Assembly: GCA_028583405.1 (NCBI GenBank)
Contig: CM053256.1
Span: 4,597,995 to 4,661,994, forward strand
Direction of reading: 5' to 3'
Source of the DNA: Pogonophryne albipinna
Taxonomy: Eukaryota > Chordata > Actinopteri > Perciformes > Artedidraconidae
Length of the DNA stretch: 64,000 nt
Shown: piece after piece, positions 1 to 10,718 of the stretch
How the letters are laid out: every line of letters begins with the position of its first letter
Numbering within the stretch: position 1 is the first letter of the stretch
The notes under the pieces: model-generated
The model's database searches: none
What the model saw: only the letters and a program-made list of their open reading frames with translations
What the model was told of the DNA's origin: nothing
Program-made: the position numbers and the translations under genes

Positions 1-20
1 TGTAATACCTGTGGACCTAC

Positions 21-65
21 CTTCCTCCATCATGTTTAGATCAGGTGCTGCCGAGGATCAAGGAG
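21..65 (-). CDS. start exon of a CARD-array gene running off the left edge
   Basis: A 45-nt exon with a weak acceptor (TTAATAG) upstream and a GTAGGT donor at 20-15. It carries about 32 nt of 5'UTR, then ATG ATG GAG GAA G (ATG at 33-31 or 30-28), ending in phase 1. The same exon occurs at 24182-24226 and 48154-48198, where the next exon downstream is a CARD beginning in the matching phase. By analogy this is the first coding exon (M-M-E-E) of another CARD-containing gene whose body lies left of position 1. What that gene encodes beyond these residues cannot be seen here. Confidence 0.55.
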
Positions 66-989
66 CTATTAAAAAAAGGTATTGTTGTTAGACTTTACAT
101 ATACCTCTGTTGTCTCTTATACATTTAGAAAGAGAAACAAAATGCTGTCTTTCTTTAACGGTCCCCACACTAAGAAATGAATAATTAAAACTAGCTTAGG
201 CTACACCACACATTGTGAGGCTCATTTAAATGACAACTCCAAATGTTTAGCCAAAGAAAAAAAAGTACTATGAAGACATGTGTGAATCAGAAACAGACAA
301 TAAAGCCAATGATAAAAAAAAAAGAAAAGCTACAAGTAAAGTGAAAGGCTCTTTAAGAACTTCTCATGCACAGCGTTGAGCCATCATGAAAGGAAAATCA
401 GTTTGTGGTAGCTTAAGGAACAATTTTGAGTTAATTCAGTCCAAATCTAAAGATGCTCAATTTCCAATGATATAAAACTATTTCGGAAATCATTTGAGAA
501 GCTAACACAACAGATTGTTTGCCATTTTGTTATTTAAAAATGTCTCGAGCAAGTACTAATTCTCCAATAAGTTAAAAACTGCTTTTTTAATCCAGTATTT
601 ATAGGTTAAAAGCTTTACAGCCCAGGAAAAGGTCATTGCCACGCAGCACAAACTCCACAATACTAAAAGTAGCTTTTTTGTAATTGTCTAACACATGAAA
701 CCTGTCATAACAGTTTCAGACGTATTTTGTAAATCTAGACGTCAGGAAACGGAACCCTAAAAAACCAGAAGCGATATGTCAGTGAGACAGTTATTAAGTG
801 AATGTGTAGTGACTGAATAATATAACCAAAATGTCCATTTTACATGTCATTAGCGCAAAGAAAACGCAGAAAGGTTAAAGTGAAAGCAAAAAGTTCCATT
901 AATGTTCAATAACTGCGGGACACCAGTTGGCCGTGATCTGTCTCGTGAACGTTAAACCTGTTCGTGCTGCACGTAGAGATAAAACTCAC
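66..989 (-). other. intron 1 of the left-edge CARD-array gene
   Basis: Between the GTGAGT donor of the 5'UTR exon (989-984) and the acceptor at 66-67. The sequence is AT-rich and closely parallels 24227-25142 and 48199-49136, so it belongs to the duplicated start cassette. No coding region of its own is seen. Confidence 0.5.
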
Positions 990-1175
990 CGGATGTTTCT
1001 CTCTTTCTCCCTCAGTCTGCTTCCAACAGGTTCTCAATATCTTTCAGTATCTTTAAACTTTATGAAAACAGAGACAACGTTTAAATCCCGCCACATTTCT
1101 ACCTCTCGTTCAGTTTCAAGAAGAGGAAGTTAAACGTGTGTGTGTCCTTTTCTCTGAAGTGACGTGGTTCTCTTT
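990..1175 (-). promoter_or_regulatory. 5'UTR exon and proximal promoter, cassette copy 1
   Basis: Read on the minus strand, the exon ends ...ACATCCG with a strong GTGAGT donor at 989-984. Just upstream (higher coordinates) lie an IRF-like GAAACTGAAC (1117-1108), an ETS/PU.1-like GAGGAAGT on the plus strand (1122-1130 with flanking A) and a palindromic STAT/GAS site TTCTCTGAA (1150-1158). All three are preserved in copies 2 (25143-25320) and 3 (49137-49315). No TATA box is evident and the transcription start is not fixed. The factor assignments are motif matches only. Confidence 0.5.
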
Positions 1176-2935
1176 ACTGCTCAAACCACCGCCCTTTTTC
1201 CTGAACATTGTTGAACTAGCCTATCTTTTAACAATAACAAATAAAACATTCTACCATACATTCTTAAAGATATTGATACTGTAGGAATTAGTACTAGTTA
1301 GACTACTCCCACAAGTGCTATGAAGAACCATTACTGTGTATCTTGTGAGTACTCCTCTGACCAAATTAAAACAATAGAAAACAATCATACAGACTCACAA
1401 TATGTATCATACTCACATGAAGTTTAAAACAGGCAGAGTTGTCTTTCATGCCGAAGCCATGAACTCCTATATAAAGAAGAGCTATTGTGGACTGAATTTA
1501 ACCAGCAAATACTTAATATGCACTTTATAAACAGCACTTTTAAAAACAAAGTTACATGTGCTTTACATAGACAAAGCTGAATAAAAAGCCCAACCATAAT
1601 ATTAATAAAACAAATGACAAAAATAATAGAGCAGAAAGGACATATTGGAAATAAAATGGTTTATAAAACAAAATAAAAAGCAGTTTTAAACAGATAATTT
1701 CTTACCAGTATTTTAAAGAATCTCTGCCAGACTCAGTCGTCACACAGACATTACATAGCTGCATTTTTGCTTATATAACATCTGGGGATGCAGTTAGGAT
1801 GGAGGGACGCATTCAGAGCCCCATGTGGTAACTGGAGTGTAATCCAGCATCACTTCAGAGGGTAACAACACACTTTAAAATGAATCCTTAAAAAGCATTT
1901 CATGACCTACATCCCACACATGAATTTACAACTGAAATGAGAAAATCTAACAAATTACAAACACATTACATTTCCAAATGTGTATTATTGAACTCCAACA
2001 GGCATTATCTCTCAGACAGCTCCCTCTAGAGCCACAAAAGGCTTTGTATAACTTTGTTTACTCATGCGGCAGCTACTTTACAAGACTCCTAAACAGACTG
2101 GATATCTAAACATTGCTGCAGTTTCCCTTTAAATGTATAAACTGTACTTTCATCACCAAGTAAAGTCCTGCCTCCCTTCATCCAAACATACAAGAAGCTA
2201 AGGCTTAACAATTAGGTTGGTTCATAAATCAATGTTTGTTGATAACGTCAAAAGAATACTACCTTCTTCCAGTATCCTTCTGAACAACCAGTTTAATAAA
2301 TAATAAGAATAATATGTAAACATTTTTTTAAATCTAGGAGGAAAGCGACGTTCTTAAATCTGTTAACTTCATTACATCTTTATGTCTGCTTCAACTTTTA
2401 AAACACTCTATTCACTCGACATGTGTAATATTTATAAGAGTTTATTGAAAACGTATTTCGAAATAGAAAACATTGGCCTCCATAAATAAAAATATTTTCA
2501 TGAGGGAAAACACAACGAGAGAATCGTTTAGCACATAAGACAATAAGCAAAATTAAAATCTGCATGCAAAAACCTAAGGATAATCATTCATGATCAAGCA
2601 TCCTTTAATTTATAAAAATAGGTTAAAAGCTGACTCAATCCATCTGGGATTTGCTGGATCAAAACATTACATGCAGGTGAGAACGCTAAATCATTTCTTA
2701 CATCATTACATTACATGAATGACTTACCTGGTTTGCTGAATCTGTTTTAACCTTACAGGAAAACGTATCATTTTATAAAATATGACTGTCCAAGTGTAAA
2801 AAAGAGCTATGATTAAACATGAAGGTGCAAAAGCTTTATTTTATTTACATTACTATTTCCCCATTGGAATCATTTAAGACGCTTTTTTTTCTTGAGGCAC
2901 AATGTACGTTTAGTCTGAAAAATGATTTCTCCACA
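1176..2935. repeat. duplicated intergenic segment, copy 1 (promoter upstream region plus 3' flank of the next gene)
   Basis: No gene is seen. The segment matches 25.3-27.1 kb and 49.3-51.3 kb in order, including a shared stretch beginning at about 2332 (GAGGAAAGCGACGTTC). It joins the start of the leftmost gene to the 3' end of the gene upstream of it, and carries that gene's AATAAA (minus strand, plus 2441-2446). It lacks the short A-tailed insertion present at 50736 in copy 3. Confidence 0.6.
2441..2446 (-). terminator. AATAAA poly(A) signal of the decayed CARD gene
   Basis: AATAAA on the minus strand in AAGAGTTTATTGAAAA, roughly 500 nt past the CARD stop codon. The same hexamer in the same context sits at 22656-22661, 26606-26611 and 50601-50606 behind the other three CARD exons, supporting its use as the 3' end of each gene. 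Confidence 0.45.
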
Positions 2936-2986
2936 ACATTCACTTCTTTCCCTTTAGCTCCTCAATGAGAAAGGTCCGCTCTTTCT

Positions 2987-3471
2987 CAAGGATTCTGGCT
3001 CCCACAGACCGGTTACAGAAGTCCTCTTCCTTTAAAAAAGTACTCCTAATATCAACTTGTTAACTGTATAAAAGACACCTGTCCACAGAATCAATCAATC
3101 AGATTCCAACCTCTCCACCATGGGCAAGACTAAAGCGCTGTCTAAGGACCTCAGGGACAAGTTTGTAGACCTGCTCAAGGCTCGGATTGGCTACAAGACA
3201 CTCAGAAAGCAGCTTGGTGAGAAGGAGACCACTGTTGGTGCGATTATACGGAAATGGAAGAAACACAAAATGACCATCAATCACCCTCGGTCTGGGGCTC
3301 CACACAAGATCTGGCCCCGTGGGATCACAGTCACCAAGAAAACTATTGGTAACACACTGCACCATAATGCATAACATCCTGCAGCACCTGCAAGGTCCCC
3401 TGCTCAAGAAGGCACATGAAAGGCCCCTGAAGTTTGCCAATGGACATCTGAATGATTCAGAGAAGTGGTTG
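2987..3471 (+). mobile_element. internally deleted Tc1/mariner element (fish Tc1-like)
   Basis: Resembles the fish Tc1 family. The segment after the leader encodes a transposase start (3120 onward, MGKTK...LRDK) with the paired-type helix-turn-helix and the GEKETTV...IIRKWKKHK stretch. It then jumps to [12 protein letters not shown] and a short C-terminal piece ([10 protein letters not shown]). The DDE catalytic core is missing, so it cannot be active. A sister copy with the same deletion lies at 28551-29036; both therefore predate the duplication of this host segment. The left terminal repeat was lost together with most of the CARD exon. Confidence 0.75.
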
Positions 3472-3474
3472 ACC

Positions 3475-4216
3475 CACGGGGATCACAAACCAAAATCAAG
3501 TGTGCACCCACCGTCTACCGTGGTGTATTGAGCTGTCTCTCCAGCTGAGGGTCCCGCAGCTGAAACAAATTGAGGCAAAATTACAATTGCTTAATGATGG
3601 ACAGGTTTAGTCTTTATGCTTTTTTCATGCACACAGCAACATAGCAAAATATGGTCATTCAATGTGTCAATGATACATGCACTGTCATTGGTTGGCAGTT
3701 TAATAGAAGACCTAAAACAATAAGACTGATGTTATTCTATATTCAACTAAATGTAAAGATTAAAAGCAACAATGTGTTACTCCACGTCTCTCAATACTGT
3801 TCAGCTTCCTAAGTCTATGCTACAACACACCAGCTTGTGTCCAAGGTAATTCCTATCTCAAGTGAATGAATTGGGGCTGGGCCATATATGGATATCATAG
3901 TGAAATCATGATGTCAGATTACACTTTGTATTACATTTTGGATAACGTCATATCACTTAAGTGTATTTTCGTGCTTTTGGTGCCTGCATTACATATTTTG
4001 GGAAAGCACCAATTATAAACCCTACAATTTTGGTGCAATATTGAGGTATTTGACCAGAAATATTGGGAAATGTGATTATGTCCATATCGCACAGGTTGGT
4101 CTTAAATGACCATGCACCATTATTCACACTTTTCTTTTTGTCACTGTACATCAAAATGCACTTAATGTTTCAAGTCTTCTATTTTATAATAGCAAGAAAA
4201 CCTATAAACTACTCAC
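3475..4216 (-). other. intron of the decayed CARD gene
   Basis: Parallels 29040-29978 and 52170-52880 (for example CACCCACCGTCTACC and the stretch around the cytoband-like CATATATGGATATCATAG). No exon or RNA gene is seen. Confidence 0.45.
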
Positions 4217-4261
4217 TGTCCCTTGATCCATTTTCTGAGGACGGTCCACATGTAGCTTCCA

Positions 4262-5899
4262 CTGCAAAATAGACAGATATGGTTAGCGAGAAATATGACG
4301 GATGACAATTTGACATACACGTTTAATGTAGGACACACTAACACTGCATGCTGTGATTGACTTTTTAAAATGGGAGCTTGATTTGCTAAACATTAAAATT
4401 GCACACAAGGGGATAATGCTACGCTAATTAAACATTATGTTCAAGGAATGTATGATAATAATTTGTTGGTTTTGTAATTCCTCTCTTGTGCATATATTGA
4501 CTTTATTTCATTTTATCCTCTGATTTTATGCTTTTTTCAAGCAATTTATAGCAGTGTTAAGAAAAGTGCTATATATATAGAGAGACTTATATTATGTTTG
4601 CACAAAATCCAAAAGCAAAAAAAAATTCTTCTGGAGGTGGAGAAATGATCTACTCACTGAGAGGCTGACTTGACTCACATGTCCTCTAATATATTTCACT
4701 TGATGGATGCAGTACTTGTACTTCCTGTACTTCTATCTCTTTAATTTTAAGATGTGTGCGTGTTCATTCCTGCATTTATAGTCGAACATACCACATGGGG
4801 TGTTACCCATTAATTAACTGCCATCCTTGGATCCATTATGCAATAGATTTGGAATCCTGTTCTGCCAGTTATCCAACAACAGTTGTACATTATTCTTGAT
4901 TCACTATAAACTGTATGTGTTCGCCTCAAGCCTGAAGAAAGAGTATAGTGTCCGAACTACACTGAAACAGTTTAGTTTGTAATCATTTCTCCATACTGGC
5001 TTTGGAAAGAGCTTCCTAACGCCTCACACAAAAACAAGGAAACACAAAATCACTCTTTCGAGGAAAAACTAGAAATCATCAGGAGCATGAAAATGGAATA
5101 CGACCATGGAGCTGGCTTGAATGTAGTCATGAATGATAACTAACTGGCACTGGACAGGTGGGGACTAAAACAATATATACACAAGGTGAGGGACACAGGT
5201 GGAAACAATCAGGGCGGCGTAAACAATCACGAACACAAACACATAGGGGCGAGGAGCATGGAGTCCTGAAACAAGAGGCAGAATTACTTTTCACAATAAG
5301 ACAGAGGGCACAGAACAAAGGGACATGACAAAACTAATATAAAGAATACACTTTCATAATAAGTTTCCGAGACATGACAATAATGGCAGGAATAGCCATT
5401 AAGAGTTTTCTTTAAAGAGCATTTTATGTATAATGCAGGCGGCTTTTTAGGGATTTGTTAGGCGCATAAATGTGTCAGGGCCTCAAACACCTAAAGACAC
5501 CTTCATTTACATGGAGACCTGCTTGTTTTCTTCAATTGATTCACAATGGCTTTGATTTCATTCAAAACTTGTGACAAGGAAAACAGTTGAATGTTCCACA
5601 AATTCACTTTTCTGAGCTATTATAACCCTCATCAAAGCGAAAATGACCAAATCCTGGACGATTATTAAAAATTGATTAGTTAAATGAGTTATCAGTCCCT
5701 TAGAGTTTAGGAATATGCTCAGGTGCAACTTCCAGATCCAACATCAGGCTAATTGCCCACCACCTGAGATCAATTGAAGTGATTTGAATTACTTAAAGTA
5801 ATAAATAAAACCATGGTATTACCTTTGAGATTAATCTTTTTCTTACAGTCTCCTTTCTCTTTCAGTTGCAGTTATCTAAGCGTCCAGCAGAGGTCGGCC
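4262..5899. other. intron-like and intergenic sequence, no gene
   Basis: 4620-4960 parallels intron sequence of the PYD-CARD gene at about 52.92-53.10 kb. 5120-5345 looks like an antisense LTR-type repeat fragment (G-rich, with short matches to the solo LTR at 12.1-12.5 kb in reverse). Nothing else is recognised. Confidence 0.35.
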
Positions 5900-6131
5900 A
5901 TGTCCCACATCAACACCACGGAGCTGCAGTCGCTCCTGCTCTCATTCCTGCAGCACTGCCTCAACAGCAGGCATGCTATCTCCACAGGTGCCTCAGAACT
6001 ACACTACCCAGCAGGCTGTGTACCACGGGGCTGGAGCCGGAGCCAGAGCCAACGCTCAGTCTCAGGACATGCTATATATCCTGCTGGTGGTTGGCATGTT
6101 CAGCAATGTCATAGCTGAAAAGCTCACCTGA
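5900..6131 (+). pseudogene. KCNE-like potassium channel beta-subunit fragment, frame-broken
   Basis: After a clear acceptor-like TTTCTCTTTCAG and about 25 nt of leader, an ATG at 5900 starts MSHINTTELQSLLLSFLQ, a short extracellular N-terminus with an N-glycosylation site (NTT). In another frame the sequence continues PQNYTTQQAVYHGAG... and SQDMLYILLVVGMFS, the beginning of a single transmembrane segment, before ending EKLT and TGA. An extracellular Asn-rich start followed by one membrane helix fits KCNE proteins (normally about 100-180 residues, with a conserved cytoplasmic stretch after the helix). Here a frameshift separates the two parts and the helix is cut short. The upstream splice-like junction argues for a decayed genomic exon rather than a retrocopy. 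Family assignment is from recall of motif layout only. Confidence 0.45.
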
Positions 6132-6502
6132 ATGCAACATCAGTTGTGGGAGGACCATCAAATGAAAGCTGTTTTGATTGTCTTTACTCACCCACTACAT
6201 CTCATCAGAAGAGTGTTCCACTGAAGAGAAAGCAATTTAAAAATATTGTATGAATGATTGATTGAACATCTTACCTCCAACACTTTGTATAAGACTATTT
6301 TTAATCATATAAATAAATTACAATGACTTTATCACAGAATGATCAACAATGTTGGCAGCATGTCAGCTTTCACATATTTTGTGTAATTTAATAAAAAACC
6401 AAAATGTAGCTAGTTGGGTTAATGTTCTCTTTCCTGTCCTGTGTGGCAACCCTGTGGTTGTCCACCATGTGGTGCTGTTGTAACCTGGGTTTTCCTTGTA
6501 AT
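6132..6502. other. unannotated spacer
   Basis: AT-rich sequence between the KCNE-like fragment and the LTR-like repeat. It contains AATAAA-like hexamers but no recognisable gene. Confidence 0.3.
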
Positions 6503-6670
6503 CAGCAGTGATGAGACCCTGGCACCTGGTTCCACTATTTAAGAGGGCTGCAGAACAGGCTCTCCCTCTCTCTCAGCTGCCCTGCTTGGTGCACCACCGC
6601 TCCTGTGTTGTTTTATTGTTGTTGCGTTGGGATAAATAAATGATTGTTTTGGGCAACTCCTGTGTGGAAC
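6503..6670 (+). mobile_element. LTR-like repeat, 5' copy of the SCAN-gag retroelement
   Basis: CAGCAGTGATGAGACCC..., a TATA-like CTATTTAAGAGGGCTGC, an AATAAA and GGGCAACTCCTGTGTGGAAC are all shared with 11013-11188, which lies on the far side of the gag-pro region. The pair brackets the retroelement as degraded LTRs. The outer boundaries are not resolved. Confidence 0.5.
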
Positions 6671-6684
6671 TGTTGTCCTTTTGT

Positions 6685-7050
6685 TACAAGCAGAGCCAGG
6701 CCAGGGCTTTTAGCTGCACCGCGCCCAGGCTATGGAACTCTCTGCCTCCACACATCAAACAGTCTGACTCCATCATGACATTCAAATCCCACCTCAAAAC
6801 CCACCTGTTTAAACTGGCCTACTCACTCTAAAACACATTCAACCTGCTATCACAGATCCTCCTCTCACTCTGTCACTCCACACTCTTGTCTTGCCTGTCT
6901 TATGCTTTTATGCTGCTGTATTGCCTTGTCGGTTCGATTACATTGTGTTCCGTTTTTGTTTTAGCTGTTTTAACTTTTAAATGCACTATAAGGCGACCTT
7001 GGGTGTCCTGAAAGGCACCTCGAAATAAAACGTATTATTATTATTATTAT
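6685..7050 (+). mobile_element. LINE 3' end inserted in the 5' LTR region
   Basis: Encodes the C-terminal tail typical of L2/CR1-like reverse transcriptases (APRLWNSLPPHIK...FKSHLKTHLF, stop at 6829-6831). An untranslated tail follows, ending AAATAAAACG and an (ATT)n microsatellite at 7033-7050. It is heavily 5'-truncated. It separates the LTR-like repeat from the primer-binding site. Confidence 0.65.
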
Positions 7051-7051
7051 A

Positions 7052-7069
7052 TGGGGTCTCGTCCGGGAT
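7052..7069 (+). promoter_or_regulatory. putative retroelement primer-binding site (tRNA-Pro-like)
   Basis: TGGGGTCTCGTCCGGGAT begins two bases after the LINE tail. It differs at one base from the tRNA-Pro primer-binding site of gammaretroviruses, and is followed by leader sequence leading to the gag at 8956. Placement between an LTR and gag supports the call. Confidence 0.5.
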
Positions 7070-7123
7070 CCAAGAACCAGGTGATAGTTGTTTACTTGAT
7101 TTGTTTGCCTTGATTGTGTAGAC

Positions 7124-8586
7124 CAGAGGTGCCCAGTACGTCGACCGGCAATGCTGGTAGATCGCGAGTCATTCATAAAAAAAAAAAAACCAGCTCCGTT
7201 AAAATAGACAAAACAGGTTTTGATCCCTCCTCCCTTGGCCTCCCTGCCACTTAATTCAGGAGTTTACTTGATTGACAGAAAAAGCGACCTATCGCTTTCC
7301 AGTCTGTTAACCCAGAATGCAAAGCATACAAAATCAATCAAGTGCCGGGAAAACTCAAATTAAGTTAAAGAGACAAACAAAAAAATGAGTGCGGGACCAA
7401 GCAAAAAGCTAAAGACATACCACTTCCACCCAGAATGAGAGGAAGAATATTTTGTTGTGATGTCACATTCAAAGGTTATTTGCCTTATTTGTAAAGCAAG
7501 AGTCGCTCTGCCAAAGAAAGGTAACGTGGAGAGGCATTATCGGAGTGTTCACAAGGCATATGACAGTGACTTCCCTCCGAATAGCGAGTTGAGAAAGAGA
7601 AAGGTCATGTATTATTGCTACACAAACATTATCTTGTAGTCTTAGTGTCGCCAACTCGTTTCTAACATGGAAAAAGACAAAAAAATGCGTTTCCAATCCA
7701 GACGAGATCTCTCTCTCCCCGTCTGTGTGCGAGGGGGCGGGGCAGTTCACACACACGCGGCTGCTACATGCAGCAACACACGGAGGAGATGGCGGAGAGA
7801 AGCGCTCCAAGGTGTGGTTAAATGTTACCCGTCTTGAGGTGGACAATGCTCGTTGCCAAGAGTGTTTAGCATGTAAGGGCGGTAACACGAGCAATTTGTC
7901 TAAACATTTATCAAAAGTGCACCACATTCAGACGGAGGAATGCACCGGGTTCCACTGTCTTTCTAGCAGCTCTGTAGCCCCATCCACGAGTAACTTTTCC
8001 ACGTCAGGTGTTATGTATGCTAGCAGCAACACACAGAGTTAACTCCATGATACAAACATGGGTTAATGATTAGAGGAAACAGAGTTATTTATTTTGTTAA
8101 AGTTTCAGCTATTCTGTTTACAGTTATGTCATCAGATTATTTAACACGATTTGTTAAAACATTGTTGTTTCTTTTGATGTGAAATATTATTTATTTTATT
8201 TAAATAAAAAGCTATGTTAATTTTGTTCACAATTTGTTAATTTAATAATATATGTATTTTTGAATCAAGTATTCATCTTTATTGTCTTTATTGTTAGTTT
8301 CCACATGCCTAAAACAACCTCAAGCTAAATCTAAAAGTTGATGGCTAAATAAGAGCGTTTGAGAAATTGTGCAAGGCATACAGTAATAGTCCGAATAGTC
8401 GATTAATCGTTTCATTAATCGATAGATTAATCTATTATCAAATGAGTCGTTTGTTGCAGCCCTATTGTAGTTATCCCAATAAAACGTGTTATTCAGCAAC
8501 CCTTGCAATTTGGGATTTTATTTTTGGTTGGTAGACCTCGGTGAGCTGGTCATTTCAAAAGTAGCTCACCAGCGTGGGCACCCCTG
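7124..8586. mobile_element. hAT-type DNA transposon, non-autonomous, with two zinc-finger fragments
   Basis: Terminal inverted repeats CAGAGGTGCCCA... and ...TGGGCACCCCTG, flanked by 8-bp target duplications GTGTAGAC (7116-7123) and GTATAGAC (8587-8594, one mismatch), as expected for hAT. Inside are two coding remnants: 7457-7639 (VICLICKARVALP...NVERHYRSVH, as in GTF2IRD2/transposase-like proteins) and 7790-7960 (a BED-type finger CQECLACKGGNTSNLSKHL...H). No transposase catalytic domain is seen. The element sits in the leader of the SCAN-gag retroelement and so is younger than it. Confidence 0.75.
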
Positions 8587-8955
8587 GTATAGACAGTTTG
8601 TTCCTGGTGTAGGGCATTAAGGAGTAGCTTTGGAATTACCTTTCCTGATAGGCATAAGCAACATCTCCTTTAGGGGAGCTTGTTGGTTTGTTATTTTTGT
8701 TTGTTATTTTTGTGCATAAACATGATTCGACATTTTTGTCATGGACCATGTCCGTGGCTGTCTTGGTGAGCTTCACTGGGGCTTTACCGGGTCATTGGGT
8801 AAGTGTTTAAAACACCTGTCGTGGCATGCATGAAGACTAGGGTGAGACAAGGTAGTATTGGGTTAGCTAGGGGAGAGGTATTCCAGAGTTAATAAAACAA
8901 AAATAATAATAATCATTTTAGGTGTCTGTGCATCAGGTTCAAGGGAGTTTGCATC
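8587..8955 (+). other. retroelement leader between the hAT insertion and gag
   Basis: Non-coding leader continuing from the primer-binding site region. From 8775 onward it is repeated at 15045 after the gap. Confidence 0.4.
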
Positions 8956-9944
8956 ATGGCTACATTGACGGATTTTGCTAAGTGTCCCAGTGTGGAATTG
9001 CTGGAAACATTTACTAAAGACCATCTGTTAAAAATTGCAGGGCATTTTGAGGTAGACGTTCCAAAGCAGGGTCGTAAAGACACCATAGTGACTACGTTAC
9101 AGACCCAGTTGGTACTGCAAGAAGTTCTGCCAGCAGTGGCTGTCGATGATTGTTCCGAGGATGAGTTGGCTGAGAAGGCAGCTATAAATCCAGAGCGGCA
9201 GAGAAGTGCAGGTTTTTCTTTGTTTGACTTTGGTGAAATGACATTTGAACAGAGAAAGGAAATAATGCTGCTGCAGTACCAACAAGACAGTGAACATGAG
9301 GACCGGGCTAGAGCTCGTGAACAGGAAACTGAGATGGAGCGTTTGAGGTTAACCACAATGGTGCGGAAAGCTGAATTGCAACAAGAGCGTTACAAGTTGG
9401 ACCTCATCCAAGAGGGTAAGCTTTCTCCTGGGGTGTCCCCAGCAACTTTTGATGTAGCTTATAACTTCAGGTTGTTACCGAAATTCGAGGAGAAGACTGT
9501 AGATTATTGTTTTGGACTTTTTGGAGCGACTTAGCCAAAGACGACAGTGGTCTGATTCGGAGAAAACATTGCTATTACAGTGTGTGTTAACTGGTAGGGC
9601 TCAAGAAGCATTTTCTGCATTAAGTATGGCTGACGGTGAAGATTACTTAAGGGTAAAGACTGCAAAAAGCTTATGAGTTGGTGCCTGAGGCCTACCGTCA
9701 GCAGTTCAGGAAGCTAAGGAAGTCAGAAGGACAGACCTATGTGGAACTTGTTCGGGAGCTGATGATGAAATTTAATCGGTGGGTCACGGCTTCCGAAGTA
9801 GTAAATCTTAATGATTTGAGGGAACTGTTCCTTCTTGAACAATTCAAAGATATCCTTCCAGAACGCGTTGCAACGTACCTGAATGAGGTTACAAATGTAA
9901 CAGACGCCGGGGTGAAGCCGACGCTGATGAATACACGTTAACAC
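8956..9944 (+). pseudogene. SCAN-like gag of an LTR retrotransposon, frameshifted (copy 1)
   Basis: Opens MATLTDFAKCPSVELLETF at 8956, with a charged coiled-coil stretch (EDRARAREQETEMERLRL) at residues about 110-150. The frame is lost near residue 180 (TAG at 9532-9534). In other frames the retroviral-capsid-like helices continue: DFLERLSQRRQW..., then at 9678-9940 EAYRQQFRKLRKSEGQTYVE and LFLLEQFKDILPERV. The last part matches SCAN domains, which are known to derive from the gag of Gmr1-like Ty3/gypsy elements. The degraded CCHC knuckle (CNFCLGKGHGK) follows at about 10030. At least two frameshifts make it non-functional. Confidence 0.7.
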
Positions 9945-10037
9945 ACAAGTTTCAGGGGAGAGATTTGACTGGGGAGCAGAAATAACTGGTCTGGTGACCC
10001 CAGAGGTAAAGTAGATCTAAGTACTTGCAACTTTTGT

Positions 10038-10718
10038 TTGGGTAAAGGTCATGGGAAAAGGAATGCCCAGTACTTGCAAAAACCAAGGGACTCCAAAATG
10101 TCCAGTTTCCCAGGCCTGTTGCCCTTGCAGCTTGCCCTCAAAAAATTCCTTGTTAAGATACTGAGAGACACAGGTGCTATTGATTCGTTCATAACTGAGG
10201 GTGTTCTTCCATTTTCCTCGGTAACTGACACTGGAAGTTGTGTATTGTTCAAGGGAATGCAGTTGTTATCTGCTCCAAAGCATCGGTTGGTGTTGTCCTG
10301 TGATTTACGGCAGGGTGAGGTTGCCATGGGAGTCCGGCCATCTTTGCCTGTTCCGGGAGTGGCAGTCATCCTCGGTAATGATTTGGCTGGCGGCAGAGTG
10401 TGGCCTGATGTGCCTCTTTCACCAGGGGTGTCATCTAAGCCAGTGAGGGGCGAGCTTGCTGACCCTGAGAATAATCTGACAAAGGTGGTTCCAGCTTGTG
10501 CAGTAACACGAGCCCAGAGCTATAAAGCACAAGAGCAAAAAATCATTTCTGAGAATGTTGTTTTTGCGCTACCTGTTGTTCCATTGTCTGTCTCTCGTAG
10601 TGAATTGGTGAAGCAGCAGCAGCAGGAGGATCCAACTTTGCAGGAGCTTTTGTCCCAGGTTCGCCCCGTTGAGGAAATCATCAGTGCAGCCCATGGGTAT
10701 TTCTTACCAGAGGTATGA
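10038..10718 (+). pseudogene. protease region of the SCAN-gag retrotransposon (copy 1)
   Basis: A 226-codon reading frame with an aspartic protease signature LRDTGAIDSFI (residues about 43-52) and LGND at about 111. A tail (KQQQQEDPTLQELLSQV) resembles the pre-integrase region of retroelement polyproteins. No reverse transcriptase or RNase H lies between the protease and this tail, so pol is deleted internally. The frame stops at 10716-10718 and degraded sequence follows to the 3' LTR-like repeat. Confidence 0.65.

Larger units (their letters stand above)
2940..4261 (-). pseudogene. remnant of a linker-CARD (ASC-like or FIIND-CARD-like) gene
   Basis: Two pieces remain. At 4217-4261 is a 45-nt linker exon (acceptor TTTTGCAG, donor GTGAGT, phase 1 in and out) nearly identical to the linker at 29979-30023. 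At 2940-2996 are the last 18 codons of an ASC-type CARD (ILEKE...EELKGKK, stop). The rest of the CARD exon is gone: sequence switches straight into a Tc1 element across the shared 11-mer CAAGGATTCTG (2987-2997). Surrounding intron sequence at 4620-4960 parallels the intron of the PYD-CARD gene near 52.9-53.1 kb, suggesting an ASC-like paralogue. No PYD exon is found upstream, so the copy is dead. Confidence 0.65.

Noticed and set aside
927..1133. 68-codon plus-strand frame, identical at 25080-25286 and within 49026-49280
   Set aside because: It lies antisense across the 5'UTR exon and promoter of the minus-strand genes. Its conservation is explained by the cassette; no start context, splice partner or domain supports a protein.
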